Below are positions 53,227 through 61,071 of a DNA stretch of 64,000 nucleotides, piece by piece. The stretch comes from Sporosarcina luteola (GTDB taxonomy: Bacteria; Bacillota; Bacilli; Bacillales_A; Planococcaceae). Each line of letters opens with the position of its first letter. Positions within the stretch are counted from its first letter, which is position 1. The position numbers and the translations under genes were made by a program. Under the pieces are notes generated by a model. The model did not search any database, had not been told where the DNA came from, and saw nothing but the letters and a program-made list of their open reading frames with translations. The stretch lies in assembly GCF_023715535.1 (NCBI RefSeq), contig NZ_JAMBOI010000001.1:124001-188000 (forward strand), read 5' to 3'.

Positions 53227-53373
53227 GGTGCCTGTGCATGGTGCATTTATGACAATTCAAAGAGATTCATATAAATTCAAAGGGAAGCTGATCAAAGATT
53301 GAACTGATCAGCTTCCCTTAATTTGTTTATGCAATTGTAGTTAATAAACTGAATAGTGTGCTGCACAGGCACC
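53227..53373 (+). repeat. Palindromic RAYT-associated element, copy I (single, 147 bp)
   Basis: Complete single unit with the best-kept hairpin: GGGAAGCTGATCAA pairs with TGATCAGCTTCCC. Left flank GAATTGTGCG. It lies between convergent genes 22 bases after one stop and 11 bases before the other. Confidence 0.95.
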
Positions 53374-53384
53374 GAAAAAAGGCA

Positions 53385-53873
53385 TTAACAAAGCACAATC
53401 ACTTTTTGTGGAGTTGTTTGGGCGGGAATGCTGCGGGTTGTAGTGCTATAAATGACAATCAGCTCTCGATTTGCTGGACTGCCCGCAAATGACTGGCCAT
53501 TTTCAAGTAAAATCGGCGTGTTTCGATTTAGGTTCAATTTCAAACTTCCGTCGCTGCTCACTAAATTCCGATCAAAGAAATCCACTTTCACAAACTGGCC
53601 GGATCTCTCCTTCGCCATGACAATCGTCCGATATTGCGGTGGATAAATAAAAGGGGTCGGTGCATTCGCATCATAAAAACCCGTTACAATATCTCCGACC
53701 TCCACTAAAACGTGATCGACAAAATAAGTGCCCGGCTCGATGACAAAATTGACGATGGAGCCTTCCCGATCAGCGACCATAAATAGTTTATAGCAACCAG
53801 ATCCTTGATCATCTTGCTGTATCGAAAAATCACTAATCTCCATTACTCTGCCCGTAAAGAATCTGAAATTCAT
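53385..53873 (-). CDS. Hypothetical protein, 162 residues
   Basis: A soluble protein of beta-rich character, without signal or membrane segment. A plausible OB-like core (VNFVIEPGTYFVDHVLVEVGDIVTGFYD) is followed by a strand-rich second half ending with QKVIVLC. GGAGG lies seven bases before the ATG at 53873; an in-frame ATG at 53879 is too near. I do not recognise the family. It is divergent from the SDR gene and convergent with yitT. Confidence 0.6.
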   Translation of the reverse strand: MNFRFFTGRVMEISDFSIQQDDQGSGCYKLFMVADREGSIVNFVIEPGTYFVDHVLVEVGDIVTGFYDANAPTPFIYPPQYRTIVMAKERSGQFVKVDFFDRNLVSSDGSLKLNLNRNTPILLENGQSFAGSPANRELIVIYSTTTRSIPAQTTPQKVIVLC

Positions 53874-54026
53874 TCGCATACCTCCATTGGATCACGCTCG
53901 TCATATAGACTATGCAACGAGTGAATTGGGTGTTCAGCTTTTCACAAGCCAACCGTTTCCATAGGACTAGGCACAGCGGTTTGCTATACTTACACGTGTC
54001 AACGTATAAAGAAGGGAGATCTTACT

Positions 54027-54743
54027 ATGCAAACCATAACTGGAAAGAACGCAATCATTACGGGAGCTGGACGCGGTATTGGCCGGGCGACGGCAATCGC
54101 CTTTGCGAAGGAAGGAATCAATGTAGGGCTCATCGGGAAAACTGAGGCGAATCTTGAAAAGGTTGCCGAGGAAATTCGCAACTATGGTGTCAACGTTTCA
54201 ATCGCCGCTGCGGACGTGGCCGATAACGAATCTGTAACTGCCGCCGTCGAGCATGTCAAATCTGAACTAGGTCCGATCGACATCCTCATTAACAACGCCG
54301 GTATCGGCAAATTCGGCAAGTTCCTTGAGCTCTCTCCGGAGGAATTCAAGAACATTATCGATGTCAACCTCATGGGCATTTATTACGTCACACGCGCAGT
54401 GCTGCCGGAAATGATTGAACGTCAAACAGGTGATATCATCAATATCTCTTCAACTGCCGGCCAAAAGGGTGCCCCTGTCACGAGTGCATACAGTGCATCT
54501 AAATTCGGTGTGTTGGGTCTGACGGAATCACTTATGTTGGAAGTGAGAAAGCACAACATCCGCGTCACTGCATTAACGCCGAGCACAGTGGCAACCGACT
54601 TGGCGTTCGAAGAGAATCTCACTGACGGCAATCCGGATAAAGTGCTGCAGCCTGAAGACCTTGCAGAATTGATGGTCGCACAGCTTAAACTGCACCCGCG
54701 CGTCCTCTTAAAATCGGCTGGCCTATGGTCGACAAATCCTTAA
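54027..54743 (+). CDS. Short-chain dehydrogenase/reductase, FabG-like
   Basis: A 238-residue classical SDR with the nucleotide-binding motif TGAGRGIG (12-19), NNAG motif in [11 protein letters not shown], catalytic Ser in [10 protein letters not shown] and Tyr-x3-Lys in AYSASKFG. Length and sequence are close to 3-ketoacyl-ACP reductases, but FabG proper lies in the fab cluster. This is therefore a paralogue, NADP(H)-dependent, of unknown substrate. AGAAGGGAG precedes the ATG. Followed by an element copy. Confidence 0.88.
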   Translation: MQTITGKNAIITGAGRGIGRATAIAFAKEGINVGLIGKTEANLEKVAEEIRNYGVNVSIAAADVADNESVTAAVEHVKSELGPIDILINNAGIGKFGKFLELSPEEFKNIIDVNLMGIYYVTRAVLPEMIERQTGDIINISSTAGQKGAPVTSAYSASKFGVLGLTESLMLEVRKHNIRVTALTPSTVATDLAFEENLTDGNPDKVLQPEDLAELMVAQLKLHPRVLLKSAGLWSTNP

Positions 54744-54761
54744 TTGTTTGAGAATTGTGTC

Positions 54762-54908
54762 GGTGCCTGTGCAAGGCACATTTATGACAATTTAATATAA
54801 TGCATATAAATACAACGGGAAACCTATCAAACACCGACTTGATAGGTTTCCCGTTTTCAAATTATACAATTGTAGTGCATTGTCTGAATAGTGTGCTGCA
54901 CAGGCACC
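54762..54908 (+). repeat. Palindromic RAYT-associated element, copy J (single, 147 bp)
   Basis: Complete unit; hairpin GGGAAACCTATCAA pairs with TTGATAGGTTTCCC without mismatch. The stem bases differ from those of other copies but both arms changed together, so pairing is preserved. Left flank GAATTGTGTC. Confidence 0.95.
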
Positions 54909-54917
54909 GCTTTCCCC

Positions 54918-56561
54918 TTAAAGATTACCCAATTCATCCAAAAATGCGGGGCGGTTTTTGTATGTCTGTTTCAGTTCTTCCGCCAAACTCATTTCAGCTT
55001 CGTGTCCTGCAACTTTCCGGAAGCGTTTTAACGCTTGGCAAACTTCCTTATATTCCTCTCGATTAAACGCATTTCCAGCAGTCTCTTTCACATGATATTC
55101 GAACAGCCGGATTGCCTCTTCTGCGTGGGAGTCAATCAAGCAGTTCAAATACTGTTCAATTAATGAAGGATTTCTACGGACATATTCAAGGATGGCCTCG
55201 ACGTCATTCTCAGCTTCAATGAGCCTAACAAACATCCGATTATTTTTCACAGCCAATTCCTGCTTCACTTCTTCATAAAAAGCTGGCGCATCCGCAGAAA
55301 GATCCTTTAATTCCCAATAAAACTCAAATTCGCCATCCAATAGCAGTTCACGGCCTATTTTCATCTGCTCATCAAATGCTATCAACTGTCTATACGCCTT
55401 GTAACGCCATTTCTTCCACCGCGCCACTAAACCACGATAACCCTTGTCCAAGCTTTCTCCCTCAATCGCCAACGCCAACACGTTTTCATAGTTTCCTTCC
55501 TTCATTTCATATTGCATCAACCGTTTCCGAAATGATGGGTAATTTATATTCTCCAGTAAAAACTGCGTAACTCTCTCTGTCGTTCCGTAGGTTTCTATAA
55601 TGTCATACATCAAGTTGAGAATTCGTTCATTTGCATAACGGCCATAATCATTTGCAGACGAATTCTTTAGCACCAATTCCAATTCATTCAGCAACGTTAA
55701 TCGCATCTGTTCATTACCTGCAAACTCCAAACAGATGCCTAGTACGTCAATCCGAAAATCATCCCATCCATCAAACATGTCGGACTTCGATAGATGAATC
55801 AGCTTATCCAACAACTCTACCTGCTCTTTCACCTCGAATGTTTCATGCGCAATCAAAGACATTTTTTTGATCGTTTCATCTAATAAACTGCCGATCGTAC
55901 CATTCGAATCATCCGTATATTGAAAGGCCTTCATCACTTCATTCAACAGCAGTCCGGCAATTTCAACAGCAATCAACGGATCTTTTAAAGCTTCAATTTT
56001 ATTCAACACGCTGGACAATTCATCCGCAAAACTGTCTACATGGTCATATGTAATAAACCCTTCCCTGCCGACATATTTCCCAACAATTGAATCAATCAAC
56101 CGCCTACAACGATCAATCTCCTGCCGTTCATCATCATAGATTACATAGTTGAAAAGCAACTCATTATGTAAAGCCGGGTCATCGTCCGCCAAATCAATCA
56201 GAATATCAATCAATTTTTCTTTGGAAAGATTTTTCAGGGTCTCGTTCAAATCTGGCGGAGGCGCTATTGCAGCCTCAGGAAAATCATTATCCTTCAGTCT
56301 GTCAATCAATTCATAGTAAACGGCAACCTCATGCTTACATACCGGTCCCATAGTAAATGGACAGTCACAGTAAGATGACAGAATATCGCCATCTTCATCA
56401 AGCCAAACGGCAATCTCATATACGTCCGCCCCCTTAACGACCGCCGTATATCTGCCCCCACCCTCACGAACGAGGTCAGCAACGAATCCCGCTTTATAAT
56501 ATTCATAACCGTGTTCCACAATAGTGGAGCTTACTGCCTCCTCAAAAAGAAAAAGATTCAT
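54918..56561 (-). CDS. SWIM zinc-finger protein
   Basis: 547 residues. The SWIM motif CxCx(n)CxH is complete: Cys65, Cys67, Cys75 and His77 (YCDCPFTMGPVCKHEVAV). The remaining 450 residues are helical repeats. SWIM domains bind DNA or proteins; bacterial members often sit beside SNF2 helicases, but none is here. The first 60 residues (FEEAVSSTIVEHGYEYYKAG) form the usual N-terminal segment of the family. GGAGAGGGGG precedes the ATG. Role unknown. Confidence 0.85.
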   Translation of the reverse strand: MNLFLFEEAVSSTIVEHGYEYYKAGFVADLVREGGGRYTAVVKGADVYEIAVWLDEDGDILSSYCDCPFTMGPVCKHEVAVYYELIDRLKDNDFPEAAIAPPPDLNETLKNLSKEKLIDILIDLADDDPALHNELLFNYVIYDDERQEIDRCRRLIDSIVGKYVGREGFITYDHVDSFADELSSVLNKIEALKDPLIAVEIAGLLLNEVMKAFQYTDDSNGTIGSLLDETIKKMSLIAHETFEVKEQVELLDKLIHLSKSDMFDGWDDFRIDVLGICLEFAGNEQMRLTLLNELELVLKNSSANDYGRYANERILNLMYDIIETYGTTERVTQFLLENINYPSFRKRLMQYEMKEGNYENVLALAIEGESLDKGYRGLVARWKKWRYKAYRQLIAFDEQMKIGRELLLDGEFEFYWELKDLSADAPAFYEEVKQELAVKNNRMFVRLIEAENDVEAILEYVRRNPSLIEQYLNCLIDSHAEEAIRLFEYHVKETAGNAFNREEYKEVCQALKRFRKVAGHEAEMSLAEELKQTYKNRPAFLDELGNL

Positions 56562-56666
56562 CGCACTTCCCCCTCTCCTAATTCCACGCGCCTACTCCTA
56601 CCTACTATAACTAATACGACACACACCCAGAAAGTCCTTTTAAATGGTGTCTGTACCAATTGTGTC

Positions 56667-56813
56667 GGTGCCTGTGCATGGTGCATTTATGACAATTCAG
56701 TAGTAGGTATATATATACGAAGGGATGCTGTTCAAATGTTGTCACGATAATATTTCCTATTTAGTATTATACATTTGTAGTTAATAAACTGAATAGTGTG
56801 CTGCACAGGCACC
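56667..56813 (+). repeat. Palindromic RAYT-associated element, copy K (single, 147 bp)
   Basis: Both ends are intact, but the internal hairpin is decayed (GGGATGCTGTTCAAATG without a good partner), so this is an older copy. Left flank CAATTGTGTC. It lies between divergent genes, about 90 bases before the subtilase start. Confidence 0.92.
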
Positions 56814-56903
56814 TGTTTAACGGACACCGATTTTTGCTTCTGTTTGAATACTAGTAATTTGTGCTATAGTCTAATAGATAATGACATGGTGGTGAATGGA
56901 CAG

Positions 56904-58244
56904 ATGAAGAAGGTTTTATGCACAAGTATTTTATCCCTGGTTATGATGCTTTCGTTTGCGAACCCGAGTGCTTTTGCAAATGAAAGTGATCGGTTCTTAG
57001 TTGAATTGCTCAATGATGAAAATGAGCCGGTTATTGAAAGTATACATAGAGACGAAATGGAAGAATTGACGGACGCGAAGGTGCTGCAGCCTGACTATAT
57101 CCGTAGGATTGCGCTGCAGACGGGGACGGGGCAAGCGAAATCGTGGGGTCCGACTCGGATTGGAGCGGATAGGTTAATTGAACGGACGCAGGACTTGGAA
57201 GGCATCGTCATTGTGGCGGTCATTGACACTGGCGTCGACACGAACCACCCCTTCCTTCGTAATCGTCTAGTTGCGGGATATGACGTATTGGACAAGGATT
57301 CGGATCCGATGGATGAGCAGTTCCACGGAACGCATATGGCGGGCATTATTGTTGATACGGCGCCGGCCAACGTGAAAATCATGCCGATTCGGGCAGTGGA
57401 CAAGGAAGGGAGAGGCTACGACAATCATATCGCTGAAGGTATTCATTATGCAGTCGACCATGGTGCCGATGTCATCAACATGAGTTTCGTTGGCGAGGAG
57501 TATTCGGCTTATTTGGCCGAGGCAATCAATTATGCGCTTGACCATGACGTCGTTGTCGTCGTTGCTTCCGGGAATGAAAGCATGGATACGACCGAACTTT
57601 ATCCGGCAGGTGAACAGAAGGTAATCGTTGTAGGGGCAGTTGACCGTAATGACCGGATTGCGGACTTCAGCAACACAGGTGCCTCCATCGATATTGCAGC
57701 GCCTGGAGTCGACATCTTATCAAGCGTCCCGGGAGGTTCTTTTAAAAGCTATAGCGGCACTTCAACCGCAACACCATTCGTGAGCGCGGCTGCTGCCATG
57801 CTCAAGCTGGAAGATCCGACGAGAACAGTACAAGACGTAGAGCGCTTGCTGAAGAAATACACCAACGATCAAGGGTCGGCGGGTTGGGACTCTCAATTCG
57901 GCGCAGGAATTCTCAACCTTTCAAACTACGTTGAAAGTGTAATCCAAGAGAATTCGGCACCACCGCGGGATGTTGCGTCGAACGTCAAATCATTTCCGCC
58001 ACACCAAACCGTCCCGTTGAATAAAAGTTGGAAAATCACATTTGATCGAGCATTGACAGAAGGGGATAAAGTTGATATTCGTATCAACCGTTCAGGCAAA
58101 GATATCCCCATCGCGACAGAAACGGTAGCAAACGAAATCATCGTTACCCCGATTCGTAAACTGTTTCCACATACGAATTACCAATTACTCCTGTTTGTCG
58201 AAAACGGTGGGCAGTATGAAATGAAATTCCGGACAGGAAATTGA
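56904..58244 (+). CDS. Secreted S8 subtilisin-like serine protease
   Basis: About 446 residues with signal peptide (residues 1-26, FANPSAFA) and a short propeptide-like stretch. The subtilase domain has a complete triad: Asp108 (VIDTGVD), His141 (HGTHMAG), Ser287 (SGTSTATPF) and oxyanion Asn224 (ASGNES). A C-terminal beta domain (about 355-446) follows. GTSTATP replaces the more common GTSMA(S/T)P. The start at 56904 is the second of two close ATGs (56886, 56904) and gives a proper signal peptide; starts further upstream fall inside element copy K. Confidence 0.9.
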   Translation: MKKVLCTSILSLVMMLSFANPSAFANESDRFLVELLNDENEPVIESIHRDEMEELTDAKVLQPDYIRRIALQTGTGQAKSWGPTRIGADRLIERTQDLEGIVIVAVIDTGVDTNHPFLRNRLVAGYDVLDKDSDPMDEQFHGTHMAGIIVDTAPANVKIMPIRAVDKEGRGYDNHIAEGIHYAVDHGADVINMSFVGEEYSAYLAEAINYALDHDVVVVVASGNESMDTTELYPAGEQKVIVVGAVDRNDRIADFSNTGASIDIAAPGVDILSSVPGGSFKSYSGTSTATPFVSAAAAMLKLEDPTRTVQDVERLLKKYTNDQGSAGWDSQFGAGILNLSNYVESVIQENSAPPRDVASNVKSFPPHQTVPLNKSWKITFDRALTEGDKVDIRINRSGKDIPIATETVANEIIVTPIRKLFPHTNYQLLLFVENGGQYEMKFRTGN

Positions 58245-58266
58245 CGTAACTTGTGTAAATTGTGTC

Positions 58267-58547
58267 GGTGCCTGTGCACGGTGCATTTATGACAATTCAG
58301 GCGCAGGTATATAAATACGAAGGGAAGCAGGTCAAATGTTGATATGACCTGCTTCCCTTTTTCAGTTTATACAATTGTATTTAATAAACTGAATTGTTTT
58401 GGTGCCTGTGCAAGAAACTTTTATGACAATTCAACCGAAAGTATATAAATACGAAAAGAAGCCCAGTAAGTGTATATTTAATGGGCTTCCCGTATGTTCA
58501 TTATACAATTGTAGTTAATAAACTGAATGGTGTGCTGCACAGGCACC
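58267..58547 (+). repeat. Palindromic RAYT-associated element, copy L (double)
   Basis: Hairpin 1: GGGAAGCAGGTCAAA...TGACCTGCTTCCC; hairpin 2: AGAAGCCCAGTAA...ATGGGCTTCCC. Junction GAATTGTTTT-GGTGCC near 58400; right end GCTGCACAGGCACC. Left flank AAATTGTGTC. Confidence 0.95.
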
Positions 58548-58553
58548 CGTTTC

Positions 58554-58823
58554 TCATTTTTCACACGCTATCCCGTCTTTATCACGGTCCATATGAGTGT
58601 GCATCTTATAAATTTCAGCTGAAACGAAAGGCTTGAACTTTGTTTTGCCGCCTACATTTTTGACTTTAGCATCTTTAGCGACGCCGCCTGGATACGTTTT
58701 ATTCAATTCGGTACAGTTTTTGAACTTCGCAGGTGCTGCGTTAGCTGAGTGGATCGGCATTGCAACCATAAGGACTGCAAGGGACATTGCGCTAAGTCCA
58801 GTTAAAATCTTCTTCACTTTCAT
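58554..58823 (-). CDS. Secreted excalibur calcium-binding-domain protein
   Basis: About 89 residues with a signal peptide (KKILTGLSAMSLAVLMVAMPIHSANA) and a mature part that is essentially one excalibur domain: FKNCTELNKTYPGGVAK at the front and the calcium-loop motif DRDKDGIACEK at the end, with the two cysteines that form its disulfide. Such domains occur on extracellular nucleases and alone; the role is unknown. The start may be ATG 58823 or GTG 58817, since GGAGAG abuts the ATG. A long perfect palindrome lies just upstream. Confidence 0.8.
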   Translation of the reverse strand: MKVKKILTGLSAMSLAVLMVAMPIHSANAAPAKFKNCTELNKTYPGGVAKDAKVKNVGGKTKFKPFVSAEIYKMHTHMDRDKDGIACEK

Positions 58824-58831
58824 CTCTCCAA

Positions 58832-58857
58832 TTACAATTATTTGTAAATAATTGTAA
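58832..58857. promoter_or_regulatory. Perfect 12-bp inverted repeat upstream of the excalibur gene
   Basis: TTACAATTATTT and AAATAATTGTAA are exact inverted repeats separated by GT. It ends only a few bases before the ribosome site of the excalibur gene, a typical operator position. It has the size and AT-rich look of Fur-superfamily sites (PerR, Zur), but the match is not specific. Confidence 0.5.
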
Positions 58858-59025
58858 CATGAAATCCCAATTATGCTATTAGAATTTTCTCCAATCAACT
58901 ATACTATCAATAATTTTCTACCAATGTACCCGCATTTTAAAAAACAAGTGCTCACATAAGCCCATTGCCTCCACCCTCCAACATGAGGGATAATAAAAAG
59001 ATTACACCATAAGAGAGGTTTACAA

Positions 59026-59667
59026 ATGAAAGGAAGTTCACATGCACTTATCGGCGTTACTGCCGGAGCAATTGCAGGGTATCAAATGCAACCCGATCTC
59101 TATACAGTCGGAGTTGCCTCTGCGATAGGCGGCGTGTCGGCGCTCGTTCCCGACTTGGACACAAACGGATTAGCGAGCAACCGCATCACCATTTCAAAAC
59201 AGATTACTCAATGGCTGATGCAGCTTGTCGGTGCAGGCATTCTCGTCGCAATTGTCTACCAGTATTTCACAAAAGGCTTCACCCCCTCCATTCTGCTATA
59301 CGCTGGAATCGGTTTGCTCTTTTTCATCGTATCGCGTTTCATTACGCAAAGAAGAATGTTAACGCTCACGGGCGTCATGGTGATGTGGCTCGGAATTGTG
59401 ATGCATCAATCGATCGGCATTTTATTAGTGGGAAGCTATATCGTCATCGCGTCCTTCCTATCACACCGCTCCTACACTCACTCACTCCTCGGGCTCGCTT
59501 ATTATGCGTTCATTTTGAATCAACTACAAAAGGAATGGCAGATTGACGTTCTGCTCATTGCAGGGATAGCGGGGTACGCCAGCCACCTCATCGCCGACAT
59601 GAAGATCTTTCCAATGAACCGCCGAGGCGTGAAATGGTTCGCACCGATTTGGAATAAAGAATGGTAG
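59026..59667 (+). CDS. Membrane-bound metal-dependent hydrolase (YdjM/DUF457 family)
   Basis: A 213-residue membrane protein. The N-terminal motif MKGSSHALIGVTAGAIAGY and the acidic LVPDLDTNG, plus RSYTHSLLGL and SHLIADMKIF further on, give the His/Asp set of the YdjM/YvsG family, whose ligands sit at the ends of about four helices. E. coli YdjM is LexA-controlled, but its reaction is not known. AGAGAGG precedes the ATG. A decayed element follows the stop and probably acts as terminator. Confidence 0.82.
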   Translation: MKGSSHALIGVTAGAIAGYQMQPDLYTVGVASAIGGVSALVPDLDTNGLASNRITISKQITQWLMQLVGAGILVAIVYQYFTKGFTPSILLYAGIGLLFFIVSRFITQRRMLTLTGVMVMWLGIVMHQSIGILLVGSYIVIASFLSHRSYTHSLLGLAYYAFILNQLQKEWQIDVLLIAGIAGYASHLIADMKIFPMNRRGVKWFAPIWNKEW

Positions 59668-59670
59668 ATG

Positions 59671-59746
59671 AATTACAAAGGGAAGTCGACCGAAAACCAA
59701 TTCGGTGGACTTCCCTTTTATTTGAATAGCATGCTGCTCAGGTACC
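59671..59746 (+). repeat. Decayed remnant of the palindromic element
   Basis: The middle hairpin is still perfect (GGGAAGTCGACCGAA with TTCGGTGGACTTCCC, one G-U pair) and is followed by TTTTATTTGAATAG and CATGCTGCTCAGGTACC, a mutated right end. The left head is gone. The surviving hairpin with its T run can serve as terminator of the upstream gene. Confidence 0.75.
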
Positions 59747-59875
59747 TATTTAATTAGAAACGATAAATTCCCACAATACCTCATAATGCAACCTTCTATT
59801 TCCTTCTTTTAGAATGAAATGGGAATGATTTGGGAAGAATAAATGTTAATAAAATATGTACTAGGAGAGTTTTCC

Positions 59876-60349
59876 ATGGCAAAGAAGCCTTGGCCCAAAA
59901 AAATAATGTTACTTGCTCTTATCATATCAATAGTAATATCCGTATTCCTTGTACTCAGACTTGGAACCTCCCCAGTTGAAAAAGTACAGGCAGAAAAAAA
60001 CATCGGCTTCACCTCAGACGTAATGCAATTCGAGGACATGGCGTTTCAGCTTACCGGTTCGTCACATGGTAAAACTGAGCAAATTTTTAATTTCACAATT
60101 GAAAACATTCATAACGCTGCCATTTCAACTCAAAGCTTGTCCTTTAAAATCAAAAACATAGGCAATGTCTACTCAAGTTGGAGCGTCAATATTGAAGAAA
60201 GCCAATTGAATCCAGGAATGAGTACAACTGCAATTGTCACTTTTAAAATGAAAGACACCTATTTGATGGAAGGGACACCAGTAATGGAAATTCAGAGGGG
60301 TATATTTTTCCCTACAATTATGCAGTTTGAGTTGGAGAAAGAGCGCTAA
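59876..60349 (+). CDS. Membrane-anchored protein, function unknown
   Basis: 157 residues. AGGAGAG precedes the ATG at 59876. An N-terminal helix (MLLALIISIVISVFLVLRLG) anchors a single outside domain with a beta-sandwich look (QIFNFTIENIHNAAISTQSLSFKIKNIG, TTAIVTFKMKDTYLMEG), similar in feel to DUF4352/telomeric-type Ig-like lipoprotein domains. No motif fixes a function. It is alone, with a terminator shared with the convergent sortase gene. Confidence 0.6.
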   Translation: MAKKPWPKKIMLLALIISIVISVFLVLRLGTSPVEKVQAEKNIGFTSDVMQFEDMAFQLTGSSHGKTEQIFNFTIENIHNAAISTQSLSFKIKNIGNVYSSWSVNIEESQLNPGMSTTAIVTFKMKDTYLMEGTPVMEIQRGIFFPTIMQFELEKER

Positions 60350-60401
60350 TCCAGTAATCTAAAACCTTCACTTCCTAAATTCTTTTTCTATTAACAACAT
60401 T

Positions 60402-60444
60402 AAACAGCACACAAACCATCCAAAACGATTTGCGTGCTGTTTTC
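60402..60444. terminator. Terminator between membrane protein and sortase operon
   Basis: AAACAGCACACAAA pairs with TTTGCGTGCTGTTT (one mismatch) around a 14-base loop, with T-rich exits for both convergent units. Confidence 0.75.
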
Positions 60445-60458
60445 TTTGTTCACCAACT

Positions 60459-61055
60459 TCACTCGACCCTCTCTCCCTGCACGACGAGCCTGTATTCATT
60501 GGAATACGCGGGGTAGCAGGTGATGAGGGATATGAGCGCAATTCCTTCCTTCGGCTCAAGCACCTCGACTTCGTGCGGCTTGACGATTTTGATGTCGAAA
60601 ACCTCAAATACTATCTCTTCGTCATCCGTTTGAAACGTGAACTCCGTGCCGACTTCCATTTCATGCAGCCGGTTGAAATACTTGCCGAAGACTTGGGCCT
60701 GGTGCCCGGCGATGGCGTAGCTGCCGTTCATCTCGCCGGGCAGGTCCATGTTTTCGATGGCGCCGAGGGATTCATTGAGCGTTTCCGCATCTGCCCCGTA
60801 TAGGACCGGCGCTTCCAAGTCGATTGCCGGAATTGACAGGATGCCTTCGATTCCGGCCACGCTGTCAGAATCGGCCGCTTTTTCAGCAGCAGCAGGAATG
60901 ACAGTCGTCCCCTCCGTAGCTTGTACAGAACGGAATGCATCGATCATTTCTTGCTGATGGTCATCACTTTTCGCGTTCCCGTTCATTAGCCAAGCAAACA
61001 ACACGATACCAGAAACAATGAGCAGCATCCCAAGCCTGTTCAATGTACGCTTCAT
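60459..61055 (-). CDS. Class D sortase
   Basis: A 198-residue membrane transpeptidase with N-terminal anchor (LGMLLIVSGIVLFAWLM), a short stalk and the sortase beta-barrel with full catalytic set: His118 (AIAGHQAQ), Cys180 (SLITCYPAYSNEYR) and Arg189. Sequence around the Cys (LITCYP) and size fit class D of Bacillota. It lies 16 bases after the LPKTG protein gene on the same strand, so that protein is the expected substrate, to be cut between Thr and Gly and fixed to the wall. Confidence 0.9.
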   Translation of the reverse strand: MKRTLNRLGMLLIVSGIVLFAWLMNGNAKSDDHQQEMIDAFRSVQATEGTTVIPAAAEKAADSDSVAGIEGILSIPAIDLEAPVLYGADAETLNESLGAIENMDLPGEMNGSYAIAGHQAQVFGKYFNRLHEMEVGTEFTFQTDDEEIVFEVFDIKIVKPHEVEVLEPKEGIALISLITCYPAYSNEYRLVVQGERVE

Positions 61056-61071
61056 CAGCCGTCCACCACTT

